A stretch of 64,000 nucleotides of DNA from Sinorhizobium fredii USDA 257 (GCF_000265205.3 NC_018000.1:2480001-2544000); one strand, 5' to 3'. Shown: positions 36,412 to 45,954, numbered from the stretch's first letter. Program-made: numbers and translations. Notes: generated from the sequence alone by a model not told the origin.

Positions 36412-37627
36412 TTACCGAAATGATTGGCGCGCCTTGAGCCACAGGCCGAGCGCCACGAGAAAAGACAGGCCGTAGATGCCCGTGACGAGCGGGAAAGCTG
36501 CCTTGAGCCCAAAACGTTGCGTGGCGGCGACTCCTGCAATGATCCCGACGACCGAAGCGCCCTGCTGGCAGGTCTGCGCAAGCCCCAGGACCGATCCCTG
36601 CCTTTCGCTTCGCGTCGCGGCCGAGACGAGCGACAGGAGAACCGGTGTCGTTCCTCCAAGCAGCGCGCCCCAGGCAAAATAGAGCGCTGCGAACAGCCCT
36701 ATCGCACGGGTCGAGCCAGCGAGCCCGGTGACGACGAAGCATCCGCCAGCGATCAGGACGTTCCATCCGAGCACAAAAGACGGCGCTCGCCCTTCGAAGG
36801 TCCGGGCCCACACCGGCGCTGCGACCACAAAGCCGAGCGCAAGAAGGCCGTAGCTCAAACCCGTGATCCAATGCTGAGCGCCGTAGACCTCCGACATATA
36901 GAGGGAAAAAAGGCACCTGCAGCACCATCCTGCTTGCAAGCAGCAATCCCATCAGCGCAAGTAGCCCGAGCACGGACACACCCGTGGAAGGCGCGCAAGA
37001 GGCTGTTGTCGCCTTCGCGATTACCGCGAGTCCCGCTCCTCCTGGTGGAACCGGCAGGCTTGTCCAGGCGACAGCGGCACAGAATGCGCAGATCACGCCG
37101 GCGGTGAGGTTGACGGCCTCAAAAGGCAAGGCGTCGAGGATAAGCCCGCCGAGGAAAGCGCCGCCTAGCGAGCCGACATTCGTCGCCACCTGCAGCCAGG
37201 CGAAGAGGCGGGCGCGATCGCGCCCGCCGGTGACCTCGACGCCATAGGCCTGGGCCGGAGCGATATAGCCGGCGCAGGCACCCTGCAGGAATCGCAGCGC
37301 CAGAATGGTCCAGACGTCGTCGGCAAAGGCGACGAGGAGTTGCGTTACCGCCAGGCCAGTCAGGGCTCGGACCATCATCAGGCGATTGCCATAGCGGTCC
37401 CCCATCCGCCCCCAGAAGGCGCTTGTCAGGGACACGCCAAGCATGGGGCAGATATAGACGCCGATTCCCGCCAAGCCGAAGACGCCGTCGGAAGGGCTCA
37501 ACGCCATGATCTGGATCGGCCAGAAGGGGCCGCTCATCTCCATGGCGCCCATGGAGATGAATTGAAGTCCGAACAGCAGGGCGAAGACGGGTCCGAAACC
37601 GCGCAGGCTGGCGGCGGTACTGGTCAT
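36412..37627 (-). pseudogene. MFS siderophore exporter, frameshifted at a homopolymer
   Basis: An MFS transporter of about 405 residues. The N-terminal part (from ATG 37627) gives helices 1-7 ([56 protein letters not shown]). It leaves frame at a run of six A/T near 36906-36911, after MVLQVPFF. The C-terminal half continues in another frame from there to 36412 ([19 protein letters not shown] ... [10 protein letters not shown]). A one-base slip repairs it. In the uncorrected frame the ORF runs on antisense-like through the next gene. The ATG overlaps the synthetase stop by 4 bp. Its position matches the exporters of NIS siderophore operons. The homopolymer is a typical site for phase variation, decay or sequencing error. 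Confidence 0.82.
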
Positions 37628-39510
37628 TGCGCGCCCGCCAGCGGATTGGGCAATCGGTGTTCGACCCGGTAGTCGCGATAGCGTTCGAGATGCATGCGCA
37701 GGACCGAACGCGTCGGCCAGGGCTGCTCAAGAAAAGCTTCGCGCTCCGCGAGCCAGAACGCATCCGACAGCATGCGCGGTCGCAGCACCTCGAAGGCAGC
37801 TTCCGTTTCCTCCCGCAGGATGCGCCACAGGCTGTCGCCGGTCAGCGAATACTGCTCGGTGAGGCAAAGCGCGATCTCATGAAGGTGGCAGACAAAGCAG
37901 GCATCGATGACGAAGGAGCGCACGAGAGCGATATCGTCATCGAAGGTGGTCGGCAGAATGCCTTTGCGGCTGAATGGCTCCAGCTCGTAACCGCGCTCCT
38001 TGAAGAGCGGCGCGAAACTGCGACCGTCGCCGAAGTCGCGGATCAGCAGTTTCCGCGGCAGGCCGCCTTTGTCGAAGAGGATCGTGCTGTTTTGCTGATG
38101 CGCCTCGAAGGCAATTCCGTAGAGAAGATACATGGCCAGTGCCGGCCGGACGACGATGCGCGTATAGGCGCGGAAGAACGCTGCGACGGCCGCTTCGCAC
38201 TCGTCACCATTTCTGGCGATGAGCTCGCAAATGAGCGGGCGGCCGTCCAGTGGGCTTGCAGTCAGCAACGCCGCGACCGTTACCGGCAGCAGGCCATCTT
38301 TGCGTGCGAGAGCATCGGTGTTGCGATAGACGACGGACAGGAAGCGGCCGGGGTGCTCGTCGCCCGTATCCGGATGATGCAGGATCGCACCCAGTTCTTC
38401 GATGAAGATCTCCAGCTCGCTTCTGAGATCGTCCTCCTTCGACAGAATTTCGGAAATCAGCGTGCTGAGGCGCGGCCCCATGTGGATCGATTTCCCCTGC
38501 AGCGTGCGCTGTTCGCTCGTCATCCAGATCGCCACCGGCAGCTTGATGAAGGGCCTCGGCGCCTCCGTTTCCGGCAGCATCGTGCGGAACGACATGGACG
38601 GCAGCGTCGCGATCTCCGGGCCGTCCGGATCGAAAACGCCGGCTTCGATCTCCGGCGCGAATTCGCGGCGCACGAAATGTTCCAGATGCCAGGCGTGGAC
38701 GGGCAGCGGCAGCCAGTCCCCGGGCGACTTGCCCCGCGCTTTCAGCCCTTTAGTCCAGTCACGCCAGAGGTCGGGGAAGTTCTCGGCGAACCATTCCGAA
38801 TAGCTGCCGACATGCGGCATCTTCTCGACGTAAGCCCAGTTGCTGCGCAGCGCCGCGATGCGCAGGGACACGCGCGCGCCGAACTCGGGCGACAATGCAG
38901 CGACGTCCTCCGGCGGCAGGCCGGGCTTGGCTTTCCAGGTCGGATAGAAGGGATGGCCTTCGAGCGCGCCCCATTGGTCGAGGGTCATCGCGGCAAGGTG
39001 TGGCGGTAGACTTCCCTCGAGATAGGCAAGGAAGCCGGACGCGCCGGCTTCGGCGATTTTCTGGCGCAGCGCGGCGCTCCAGCGCTCGCGCTCGCGGCGC
39101 GCCAGCATGTCGTTGCGCATGCTGTTGTCCACGTCGCGGAGCAAATGCTCCAGTCCGTCGGGAGCAGTCGTGATCGAGAGAGAGGGGGCAATCTCCCGCA
39201 TCAGGGCGGCGGGATCATCGATCCGCTGTCGTGCTCCGCTCCCGTCCAGCACTTCGATCTGTCCGCGGTTCCGCAAGGTTCCGGCAGGCGCGAGATGCAA
39301 GTCGGTGAAATGGAGTACACGCCGCGAGGCCCAGAGGGGAAACCAGGCCTGGCGGCCGTCGCGTGCCCACAGCAAGGCGTTCGGCTCGAGGAGGCGCTCG
39401 GCGAACAGGCAGCGCACCAGCCGGTTGATCGCGTTGCGCGATGCCTGCGTCAAAAGCGCAAGATCCTCGTTCTCGACGGGATTTGTCACAGAAGGCGTCT
39501 TCTCGTCCAT
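37624..39510 (-). CDS. IucA/IucC-family NIS siderophore synthetase
   Basis: A 628-residue NRPS-independent siderophore synthetase. Visible family motifs are [15 protein letters not shown] (about 185), SMSFRTM and [17 protein letters not shown] (about 305-335; the Ser/Arg/Thr and Lys ATP-binding residues), [11 protein letters not shown] (about 470; the His-x-Gln-Asn) and RDFGDGRSF. These enzymes adenylate a carboxylate such as citrate, malate or alpha-ketoglutarate and condense it with an amine. It is the only NIS enzyme in the cluster, so a single amide-forming step, or one repeated step, is expected. Its start overlaps the opine dehydrogenase stop and its stop overlaps the exporter start. 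Confidence 0.93.
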   Translation of the reverse strand: MDEKTPSVTNPVENEDLALLTQASRNAINRLVRCLFAERLLEPNALLWARDGRQAWFPLWASRRVLHFTDLHLAPAGTLRNRGQIEVLDGSGARQRIDDPAALMREIAPSLSITTAPDGLEHLLRDVDNSMRNDMLARRERERWSAALRQKIAEAGASGFLAYLEGSLPPHLAAMTLDQWGALEGHPFYPTWKAKPGLPPEDVAALSPEFGARVSLRIAALRSNWAYVEKMPHVGSYSEWFAENFPDLWRDWTKGLKARGKSPGDWLPLPVHAWHLEHFVRREFAPEIEAGVFDPDGPEIATLPSMSFRTMLPETEAPRPFIKLPVAIWMTSEQRTLQGKSIHMGPRLSTLISEILSKEDDLRSELEIFIEELGAILHHPDTGDEHPGRFLSVVYRNTDALARKDGLLPVTVAALLTASPLDGRPLICELIARNGDECEAAVAAFFRAYTRIVVRPALAMYLLYGIAFEAHQQNSTILFDKGGLPRKLLIRDFGDGRSFAPLFKERGYELEPFSRKGILPTTFDDDIALVRSFVIDACFVCHLHEIALCLTEQYSLTGDSLWRILREETEAAFEVLRPRMLSDAFWLAEREAFLEQPWPTRSVLRMHLERYRDYRVEHRLPNPLAGAQ

Positions 39511-40649
39511 CAGGCGGCCTCCGGCCAGTCGGCTGGCACATAGTCCGGTGTGCCCGCGGCCAATTGGCCGTGGTAATCGCGCGCCCAGCTATAGGTCTTG
39601 GCGATGGCCGGTACCGCCACGTCGAGCCGTTCTGCCATCGTGACGAGCAGCGCCTGTCCGAAAGCGATATCCTCATGGAAGGCGCGGCTTCCGCGATCGA
39701 TGACGAGTCCCGGGCCATGTGGGTTGGGAACAAGGGGGGCACGAATGCCCGCATAGGCGCGATTGGTGCGTAGAAGTGTGTACATGGTTCGGTCATCCTG
39801 GATCTGGTCGCCATAGGCTTCGATCAGTTCCTGCTGAAGCGGCTTCACGGAGCTGAGATCAATGCCGAGACGCGCCTCGCTTGCCCGGCGGATCGCCTGG
39901 TTTTCCGCATCGCAAGCTTCCAGGAGCTCGGCGCCTGCTTGCGGGCAGTCGCTCCACCAGCATAGCGGTTCGTCAAACGGTCTTTTTTCCCAGGGTGCGC
40001 CGGGGCCGATGAGCGCGTAGAGCACGGCCGGGTGCATCAGCGCATTGCCCGGCGTCAGCGTGATTTCGAGATAATCCCGCAACAGGGTGACGGGTGCCTC
40101 ATAGAGGCGGTTCAACATTGCCACGAGTGCCGCGCCGCTCGCCGCGCTTTCGCGGCGATGGAGCGCAACGAAGAGTTCTGCCTTGGCGCCGCCCATACGC
40201 ACGTGCTGGCCTGCAATCAGATCGAAGGCGATATGGGGCACGTCCTTCATGCCCCAGATCACGACATTGTCACGCCCCGAGAGCGCCTTTGCCGCGAGCC
40301 AGTCGAAGCCGCAAAAACCGGGAATTGCTCCGACATAGACGCTCTTATCCGGAGGCAGATGTGCAGCTATGCGGTGCAAAAGCACCGATCTTGCCTGGGC
40401 GGGTTGCGTTATGACGACCATGTCGGCATTGTCGAGCATCTGGCTTGGATCGGTTCCGACATGGTCGGGCCTGGCGCTCAAGATGCGACCGTCTCGCGTC
40501 TCTGCTTGCCAGAGATCGTCCCCACTTGCCCATCGCTCGGCGACCGCGGTGGAGGTGGTCAGGACCGAAACCTCGATGGCCGCGTTCTGCTTGAAAAGGA
40601 CCGCATTCAAATGTCCGGTGCGGCCAGCACCGCAAATGGTTACCTTCAT
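39510..40649 (-). CDS. NAD(P)-dependent opine (octopine/nopaline) dehydrogenase family enzyme
   Basis: A 379-residue enzyme. The N-terminal Rossmann fold has ICGAGRTGHLNA (GxGxxG) and a strand ending DMVVITQPA. The C-terminal opine dehydrogenase domain has the GNALMHPAVLYALIG block, the Asn/His-Pro signature of catalytic residues. These enzymes reductively join an amino group to a 2-oxo acid, or run the reverse. The ATG at 40649 overlaps the synthase stop by 4 bp; the ORF extends 27 codons further but into the upstream gene. Its place inside a siderophore operon is unusual: it could add a 1-carboxyethyl arm (pyruvate) to an amine, or replace SbnB in making diaminopropionate. The substrate is an inference. 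Confidence 0.87.
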   Translation of the reverse strand: MKVTICGAGRTGHLNAVLFKQNAAIEVSVLTTSTAVAERWASGDDLWQAETRDGRILSARPDHVGTDPSQMLDNADMVVITQPAQARSVLLHRIAAHLPPDKSVYVGAIPGFCGFDWLAAKALSGRDNVVIWGMKDVPHIAFDLIAGQHVRMGGAKAELFVALHRRESAASGAALVAMLNRLYEAPVTLLRDYLEITLTPGNALMHPAVLYALIGPGAPWEKRPFDEPLCWWSDCPQAGAELLEACDAENQAIRRASEARLGIDLSSVKPLQQELIEAYGDQIQDDRTMYTLLRTNRAYAGIRAPLVPNPHGPGLVIDRGSRAFHEDIAFGQALLVTMAERLDVAVPAIAKTYSWARDYHGQLAAGTPDYVPADWPEAA

Positions 40650-41656
40650 GCTGCCCGCGCCCTTCCGAAGAGCCAGCCATCCAACTGGGCAGCGATTGCT
40701 GAATCGAGCAGGCGGCGCTGCGCCATCCATTCTTCGTCGAAAATCGTGCCCAGATACTTCTCGCCGCCATCGGCGACCGTGGTGACAACCGTGCCGGTGA
40801 GCGTGCCCGCAGCAATGAATTCCAGCGCCTTGTAGATGGCGCCGCCGGTCGAGCCGCCAACAAGCAGTCCCTTGCGCCGGGCGATATAGCGTGCCGTCTC
40901 GAAGGCTTGCGTGTCGGTCACCTGCACACCTTCGTCGATGCAGCCATAGTCGAGCACCTTGCCGACCTCGTCGCCGGCGGGCGTGCCCGTTCCGGACTGG
41001 TAGTAGGGGTGCCCCGGCTTGCCGAAGACGATCGAGCCGGCCGGTTCCACGGCAATGGTGCGCACCGCCGGATTGTGGCGCTTCAGACGCTGGGAGATTC
41101 CGGTCATCGAGCCGCCGGTCCCGACGCAGCCGACAAAGGCGTCGATGCCGCCGGGAAGCTGGGCAACCAGTTCGTCCACGAGGCCGGCATAGCCTTCCGG
41201 ATTTGCCGGATTGTCGGACTGGTTCATGAACAGCGCGCCCGGAAGCTGCGCGCCGAGCTGCGCGGCGAGGCGTTGGCGCTCGACAACCGCGACCTCGTCA
41301 TCGCGAAAGTCGCCTTCGACATAGCGGATCTCGGCCCCGAGCGCCCGCATCATGCGGATCTTTTCGGGCGCTGCATGGTGGTCCACCACGGCGATGAAGC
41401 GCAGACCGAATTCCAGCGCTGCGAGCGCCAGCCCCGTGCCGGTATTTCCGGACGATGATTCAACGATCGTGCCGCCGGGAGCGAGGCGCCCATCCTCAAG
41501 CGCCGCAACCACCATGCTGCGCGCCATACGATCCTTCATCGAGCCGCCGGGATTGTTCTTCTCGATCTTCAGAACCAGGGTGGCGTTGCGGCCGGGTACG
41601 TCGATCGACATGACCGGCGTCTGGCCGATCAATTGCGTTACGGTCGTGTGCAGCAT
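40646..41656 (-). CDS. SbnA-like PLP-dependent beta-replacement synthase
   Basis: A 336-residue fold-type II PLP enzyme of the cysteine-synthase superfamily. Lys41 in KNNPGGSMKDRMA is the Schiff-base lysine. SSSGNTGTGLAL is the substrate loop, and the phosphate-binding GCVGTGGSMTGI with GGSTGGAIY follow. SbnA in Staphylococcus uses O-phosphoserine and glutamate to make N-(1-amino-1-carboxy-2-ethyl)-glutamate. The siderophore-operon context favours an SbnA-type role (joining a serine-derived three-carbon unit to an amino acid) over cysteine synthesis. The stop codon of the preceding gene abuts the ATG. Confidence 0.9.
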   Translation of the reverse strand: MLHTTVTQLIGQTPVMSIDVPGRNATLVLKIEKNNPGGSMKDRMARSMVVAALEDGRLAPGGTIVESSSGNTGTGLALAALEFGLRFIAVVDHHAAPEKIRMMRALGAEIRYVEGDFRDDEVAVVERQRLAAQLGAQLPGALFMNQSDNPANPEGYAGLVDELVAQLPGGIDAFVGCVGTGGSMTGISQRLKRHNPAVRTIAVEPAGSIVFGKPGHPYYQSGTGTPAGDEVGKVLDYGCIDEGVQVTDTQAFETARYIARRKGLLVGGSTGGAIYKALEFIAAGTLTGTVVTTVADGGEKYLGTIFDEEWMAQRRLLDSAIAAQLDGWLFGRARAA

Positions 41657-43033
41657 CTAAACCTCTCCAATTGTGTCGGGAACGAGAATGGGATGCCCTT
41701 CCGCGTCCTTCACGACGCAGAGGCGGGCGGGCATGGCGTGGCGATGGAATTCGTTTTCGAGGAGATCCATCTGATAGCCGCCGGTGTTGGCGTAGACCAG
41801 AAGGTCACCGGCATGCGGCGCGATCGGGAAGCTCAGCCATCTGTTGCTGAGAACGTCCTCATCCAGGCAGCTGTGACCGGCCAGATAGGCGCGGATCGGC
41901 GGCGATTGAGCGGCCGGCCTCGTGGCCGGCACGAGAATCGGATCGACCAGGAATTCGGAAGCGAACCAGGTTTCGCAGGCGCTGAAACTGCTGCCCTCGA
42001 CAAAGATGACGTGCGAATCCGGACCGAGTGCCTTCACCCGCGAGATCAGGAAGACGGTGATCGCCGCCTGGTCGGCCAGAGCGCGGCCCGGCTCCATCGC
42101 CAGCGTGAGACCCTCACGCGCCAGGTAGCCGGCTACGCTTCGGCCCTGGCTCATCTCCGCCTCCAAGAGCCGGTGCAGCCAGTCGGCTGCCGAAAGAGTG
42201 CTGCCATAGGGATAGAAAGAGTCCGGTATTTTCCCGTTGCGGTAGTCCTCGGGCGCCTGCGCCGCGAGATGCGCTTCGTACCTGGCTCGGTCGACATATT
42301 GGATAGGCAGGCCACCGCCAATATCGATCATGCGCGGAGAAAATCCCATCCGCCGGGCTTCGGCAATGAGGTCGGCGGCCTCGCTGAGCGCTGCGACACG
42401 GGTCTCCCAGAGATAGCCGCTGAGGTGGAAATGCAGCCCGTCGAAACGCAACCTGCTTTCACCGGCGAGCCGAGCGAGGCAATGAACGACCGCGTCGGCC
42501 GGCATCCCGAAGCGGCTCTTGCTCTGGTTCCTCGGCCGCAAACGCAAGAGGATCGGCTGTGGACCAACATCTGCCGGCAGACCGTGGATGAGATCCTCCA
42601 GCTCTTCCGGCGAGTCCACCGATATCAGCGCGTTGCAATCGATCAGCTCTTGATGAAATGCGCCCGTCTTCGCCGGCCCTGTCGCCACGAGCCTGACACC
42701 CTCGGCCCCTAGCAGCCTTGCGTCGCGAAGTTCGTAAAGACTGGAGACGTCGAGCCCGGCGCCTGCGCTGAGCGCTGCCTGCATCAGCCCGGGCGATTTG
42801 TTGACCTTCGCCCCGTAATAAATCGCATGCTCGACGCGGCACTCAGTTAGCACACCTTTCAAGGCGGCGAGATTCTCCTGCAGCGCGTCCGGCCAAACCA
42901 GATTGAGGGGCGAGCCGTGGCGGGCGGCCCAATCGAAAAGAAGAGGACCGTGTATGGTGAGAAGGTCCGCAGTCGCCGATCGCAAAATCGGTGGCAGCCC
43001 ATGGCCGATCTTCTGGCAATGCAGCGTCATCAC
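41657..43033 (-). CDS. Group IV (fold type III) PLP-dependent decarboxylase, SbnH/LysA-like
   Basis: A 458-residue alanine-racemase-fold decarboxylase. Lys76 in [11 protein letters not shown] is the PLP lysine. [26 protein letters not shown] and the C-terminal [11 protein letters not shown] (catalytic Cys and the Asp of the other subunit) all match the DapDC/ODC/SbnH family. In SbnH this activity decarboxylates a diaminopropionate unit to a diaminoethane unit. Placed between an SbnI-like kinase and an SbnA-like synthase it should trim the carboxyl group of the serine-derived unit. The start overlaps the upstream stop by 4 bp. Confidence 0.9.
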   Translation of the reverse strand: MMTLHCQKIGHGLPPILRSATADLLTIHGPLLFDWAARHGSPLNLVWPDALQENLAALKGVLTECRVEHAIYYGAKVNKSPGLMQAALSAGAGLDVSSLYELRDARLLGAEGVRLVATGPAKTGAFHQELIDCNALISVDSPEELEDLIHGLPADVGPQPILLRLRPRNQSKSRFGMPADAVVHCLARLAGESRLRFDGLHFHLSGYLWETRVAALSEAADLIAEARRMGFSPRMIDIGGGLPIQYVDRARYEAHLAAQAPEDYRNGKIPDSFYPYGSTLSAADWLHRLLEAEMSQGRSVAGYLAREGLTLAMEPGRALADQAAITVFLISRVKALGPDSHVIFVEGSSFSACETWFASEFLVDPILVPATRPAAQSPPIRAYLAGHSCLDEDVLSNRWLSFPIAPHAGDLLVYANTGGYQMDLLENEFHRHAMPARLCVVKDAEGHPILVPDTIGEV

Positions 43034-43458
43034 AGCGCCCCCGCGGAAAAGGCCGGCGCCATGTCCATCGGAGCGGGACTGCTTAAAAGCTCAAGCGGCA
43101 CATCGCATATCGGCAAGCCGTGGGCAAAAATGTGCCGGGTCGTCTTGTAGGGAAACTTGCGGCCGCTGCGCGCCATCGCGAAGATTTCCGCCGGAGTTAT
43201 GTTCTCACCTGGGCGCCAACTCTCCACCCGCACCGAATCATAGTCGAGAAGAACCACGGGCACCGTGGTGAGCCGGAGGCGATGCGCAACCGTCAACCGG
43301 TGATGGCCGTCCATCACGAACAAGGCATCCTTCTCGGCTGTTATTGGCGCGGTCCATGAGCCTGCTTGCAGGATTTGGGCCTGCAGTGCATCGACGCTGT
43401 CGAGGTTCACCTCTTCTGTTGGGATCAATTGTGCTGGGGAGAGAAGGCAATATTCCAT
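43030..43458 (-). CDS. SbnI/SerK-like ParB-fold protein (probable serine kinase)
   Basis: A 142-residue protein with a ParB/sulfiredoxin-like core. The motif [13 protein letters not shown] (Asp50-Arg54 of the ATG-43458 form) is the DGHHR signature shared by SbnI and archaeal SerK free-serine kinases. It is shorter than SbnI (about 254 residues), representing only the catalytic N-domain. ATG 43458 begins the conserved segment; an upstream start would put the palindromic operator inside the gene. As first gene of the operon it would supply O-phosphoserine to the SbnA-like enzyme. In SbnI, heme binding also links the protein to iron regulation; that part is not visible here. Confidence 0.75.
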   Translation of the reverse strand: MEYCLLSPAQLIPTEEVNLDSVDALQAQILQAGSWTAPITAEKDALFVMDGHHRLTVAHRLRLTTVPVVLLDYDSVRVESWRPGENITPAEIFAMARSGRKFPYKTTRHIFAHGLPICDVPLELLSSPAPMDMAPAFSAGAL

Positions 43459-43491
43459 GCGGTCCGGCCTCACGCTCGATCTTTCGCATCG

Positions 43492-43524
43492 CACATATCT
43501 TGAGTCACAAACTCAAGATATGTG
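43492..43524. promoter_or_regulatory. 33-bp perfect palindrome with an IRO box, upstream of the siderophore operon
   Basis: CACATATCTTGAGT and ACTCAAGATATGTG form a perfect 14-bp inverted repeat around CACAA. Its centre contains TGA-N9-TCA (43501-43515), the rhizobial IRO core for RirA. The palindrome extends beyond the IRO box, so a second regulator could bind as well. It ends 34 bp upstream of the first gene, in the promoter region. Confidence 0.75.
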
Positions 43525-44231
43525 CCCGCTATAGCCAGCCGTGATTGTGGCGTCAATAGTGCCCTCAATGATCGATTGCCGGGAGTGTCCAGGGAACGCG
43601 CGACAAAGTTACCGTTTTTTTCAAGGTAGCGAACCCACTTCGGCCAAAAGGAAACAAAAACGAGCCCAGGCCCGATCTCTTCGCACCCGATCTGCGGCCT
43701 ACCGCATTCGGATGCATGTCTGTCCGATCAACGCGAAACGCAAGGGGGTTGGTCCGTCTGTTTCGGCCCGGATCGGAGCTAGGTCGACGTCCGCCGCGGC
43801 GTCTCCCATGCCCAGTTGCTCAGGGCGAAGCGTCACCGCACCGCCATCACGGATAGTCACTGTGCTAAGCCGGCGCCCTTTGGCACGTCGACCTCCTGTC
43901 TGATCGTCAGAGGCGCGCCGCTTGCTTCCGGACCTGCAATGAGGTGCCATCCGCCCGGCACAAGTCCGGTCGAAGAACTGCACCACTCCGGGATGATCCG
44001 CTTCGCGGGGGCGGATGAGGCTCTGCAGCATTTCGACGCCACGAAAGGTGTCGACTCCTCGTGCAAAGAGCAGGAGCGCCGCGCAGAACGAGCTGACGCC
44101 GCGAAGCGGTGATCCGGCGTCCTGCCTGACCTGTCTTCTGATGCCCGCCTACCGCCCCAAACTCGGTGCGACAACTTCAAGGTCGCGAAACCGGCCGCGA
44201 TCTTGAGAGCTTCGACCGGTTCTTACCGGGC
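43525..44231 (-). pseudogene. Decayed coding sequence, family not recognised
   Basis: Between 43699 and 44031 a minus-strand frame ends GVVQFFDR, then RDGGAVTLRPEQLGMGDAAA, DVDLAPIRAETDGPTPLRFA and LIGQTCIRMR. A neighbouring frame supplies GLVPGGWHLIAGPEASGAPL and TIRQEVDVPKGAGLAQ in the middle. Reading the two together gives a smoother protein than either alone, so a frameshifted gene is likely. I could not identify it. The rest of the stretch shows nothing. Confidence 0.3.
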
Positions 44232-44304
44232 TCTAATCTTACGTTCTCCAAAATCTAATCTGCGGCTCTCCAAAATCTCGCCGGGATCACACGTGGTCTT
44301 AGCC
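44232..44304 (+). promoter_or_regulatory. Four heptamers at 22-bp spacing upstream of the DUF4956/VTC operon
   Basis: TCTAATC at 44232 and 44254, TCTCGCC at 44276, CTTAGCC at 44298: each starts exactly 22 bp after the last. The same four-part array occurs at 50446-50518 and a two-part version at 47759-47787. The two-turn helical spacing places all copies on one DNA face, as in arrays bound by OmpR-type regulators; such a regulator is encoded at 49732. Confidence 0.8.
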
Positions 44305-44552
44305 GGCGTAGTTCATAAAGGTGTCATCGGACTGTCACATTCGCGAAATGCCTCCGGGCAAGCTGTTGATCATAAACAAACTTGGCGCTGCCACCGATTT
44401 GATGTTCTGACTTTCCAGCGGAATAGAAACGAAAATCGCCCGTTCTCCACTTCAGCGCCACGGATGGCGCCACGGAACAAACCAGGAGCTGAAATGCATA
44501 TTATCCGGCTGACTTTGGCGGGGGTGCCCGGCGTCCTTGTGGCGAGTGCGTC

Positions 44553-45146
44553 ATGAATCGCGAGCTCCTGCAAGCCCTACAAGATCCACTCGCAGCCCAG
44601 TCGATAAGGTTCGCCATGAACCTTGTCGGAATGATGCTGCTTGTCTTCGGCATGTATTATCGACGGTACCGCGACAAGGAATTGGTCACGGCCGCAGCCC
44701 TGTTCAATATTTTCGTCTTCGCGGTGCTGACCATCCTGTCGTCGGTGAATTTCAGCGTGGCAGCCGGCTTTGGTCTGTTCGCCATTCTGGCGCTGTTCAC
44801 GCTGCGCTCCGAACCTCTGACAAAGACCGAGATGACCTATTTCTTCGGCAGTGTCGCCATCGCCGTCATCTCTTCTGTGCAGGGAACCACGCTGCCCTTC
44901 GCGGCTATGGTCGTGCTCTTCGTGCTGGTCGGCGCCTATATCGTCGATCATCCGAAGATGCTGCAATCGGTTAGCGGGGCGAAGGTCACGCTGGATAAAA
45001 TCCACCTTACGCTGCTGTCGGACCCCAAGACCATGCGCGCCGAACTTTCGGACCGGTTGGGCGTCGACGTCCTGTCCTATCAGGTTCTCCAACTCGACTA
45101 CATCACGGAAATGGCGAGGCTCAATGTCTTCTATCGCAAACACTGA
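44553..45146 (+). CDS. DUF4956-family membrane protein
   Basis: A 197-residue inner-membrane protein with four helices (about residues 18-38, 45-65, 68-85 and 98-125): SIRFAMNLVGMMLLVFGMYY, FNIFVFAVLTILSSV, VAAGFGLFAILALFTLRSEP, YFFGSVAIAVISSVQG. A cytoplasmic C-terminal domain ends VLQLDYITEMARLNVFYRKH. DUF4956 proteins are encoded next to VTC-type polyphosphate polymerases in many bacteria; here the start of the VTC gene overlaps its end by 23 bp. It probably anchors or channels the polymer. It follows the 22-bp-repeat promoter. Confidence 0.85.
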   Translation: MNRELLQALQDPLAAQSIRFAMNLVGMMLLVFGMYYRRYRDKELVTAAALFNIFVFAVLTILSSVNFSVAAGFGLFAILALFTLRSEPLTKTEMTYFFGSVAIAVISSVQGTTLPFAAMVVLFVLVGAYIVDHPKMLQSVSGAKVTLDKIHLTLLSDPKTMRAELSDRLGVDVLSYQVLQLDYITEMARLNVFYRKH

Positions 45147-45954
45147 CGCTTGGCTGGAGCAGGCTTTCGTGCCGATCAGCCTGGATACCCTCAACGCAAG
45201 GGCTGAAATGCTGGAGCGGCTCGACAACAAATATGTCATCGGGGCGGCAGTACTGCGCCGCGCCGCGGCGGAACTGGCAAAGCACTTCGATATTCTTGAG
45301 ATCGACGGGTGCCGGACATTCACCTACGAAACCTGCTATTTCGACGACGCGGACCGGAACAGTTATTTCAATCACCATCAGGGTCGGCGCAAGCGGGCCA
45401 AGGTCCGAATCCGGAAATACCTTGAAGCAGGGCTGTGCTTCGTCGAGGTGAAGCTCAAGGACAAGCGCGGCGCCACCGTCAAGAAGCGACTGCCCTACGA
45501 TCCGGTCAAATTCGGTGTCCTTGACGAGACAGCGCTGGACTATGTCCACGACGCCTATTTCGACCAGTATCGTCAGGAATTTCCATACGAACTCTCGCGC
45601 GTCGTCGACATGCGCTATGTCCGCATGACGCTTGTCGCCAAGCGGGGCGGCGAGCGTATGACGATCGATAGCCAGCTGCGTTTTTTTGCACTTGGCTCAT
45701 CGCACGCCGTTCGTGACGACCGCTTCATCCTGGAAACGAAATCCGCGAACGGCAACGGGATAGCCGACCGCATTTTGCGGACGCTGCACCAGCACCCGAC
45801 GAAGCATTGTTCAAAATACTGCACGGCGATCGCGATCCTCAACCAAGGTACGAAGCACAACAAGTTTCTTCCGGCCCTCCGCAAGCTTGGGAGCGTTCCC
45901 GGGCAACAACGGGAATTGACCGTCTCACCGATCGAAAAGGAATTCGCCGCATGA
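45124..45954 (+). CDS. VTC-domain polyphosphate polymerase
   Basis: A 276-residue protein of the VTC (CYTH-like) superfamily. LDNKYVI carries the first E/K-type strand, YETCYFDDADRNSYFNHH the metal- and nucleotide-binding segment, RKRAKVRIRKY the basic polyphosphate tunnel, and CFVEVKLKDK, then DSQLRFF and FILETKS the acidic metal-binding ends. Bacterial relatives make or handle polyphosphate from ATP. The gene is coupled at both ends: start inside the DUF4956 gene, stop overlapping the phytase-like gene by 4 bp. Confidence 0.87.
   Translation: MSSIANTDAWLEQAFVPISLDTLNARAEMLERLDNKYVIGAAVLRRAAAELAKHFDILEIDGCRTFTYETCYFDDADRNSYFNHHQGRRKRAKVRIRKYLEAGLCFVEVKLKDKRGATVKKRLPYDPVKFGVLDETALDYVHDAYFDQYRQEFPYELSRVVDMRYVRMTLVAKRGGERMTIDSQLRFFALGSSHAVRDDRFILETKSANGNGIADRILRTLHQHPTKHCSKYCTAIAILNQGTKHNKFLPALRKLGSVPGQQRELTVSPIEKEFAA

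Noticed and set aside
35296..36423. Long plus-strand ORFs over siderophore genes (also 37627-39009, 40032-40835 and 41633-42712)
   Set aside because: They are GC-rich antisense shadows with no motif, while the minus-strand genes carry full family motifs.
35720..37627. A single 635-residue ORF on the minus strand covering the exporter and part of the binding protein
   Set aside because: Only the first about 230 codons are the MFS protein; the rest is another gene read in the wrong frame after a frameshift.
35230..43494. Staphyloferrin B operon
   Set aside because: SbnA-, SbnH- and SbnI-like genes are present, but there is only one NIS synthetase and no SbnB; an opine dehydrogenase is present instead.
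35230..43494. Rhizobactin 1021 (rhbABCDEF) operon
   Set aside because: No diaminobutyrate aminotransferase, N-acyltransferase or lysine/diamine monooxygenase genes are present.
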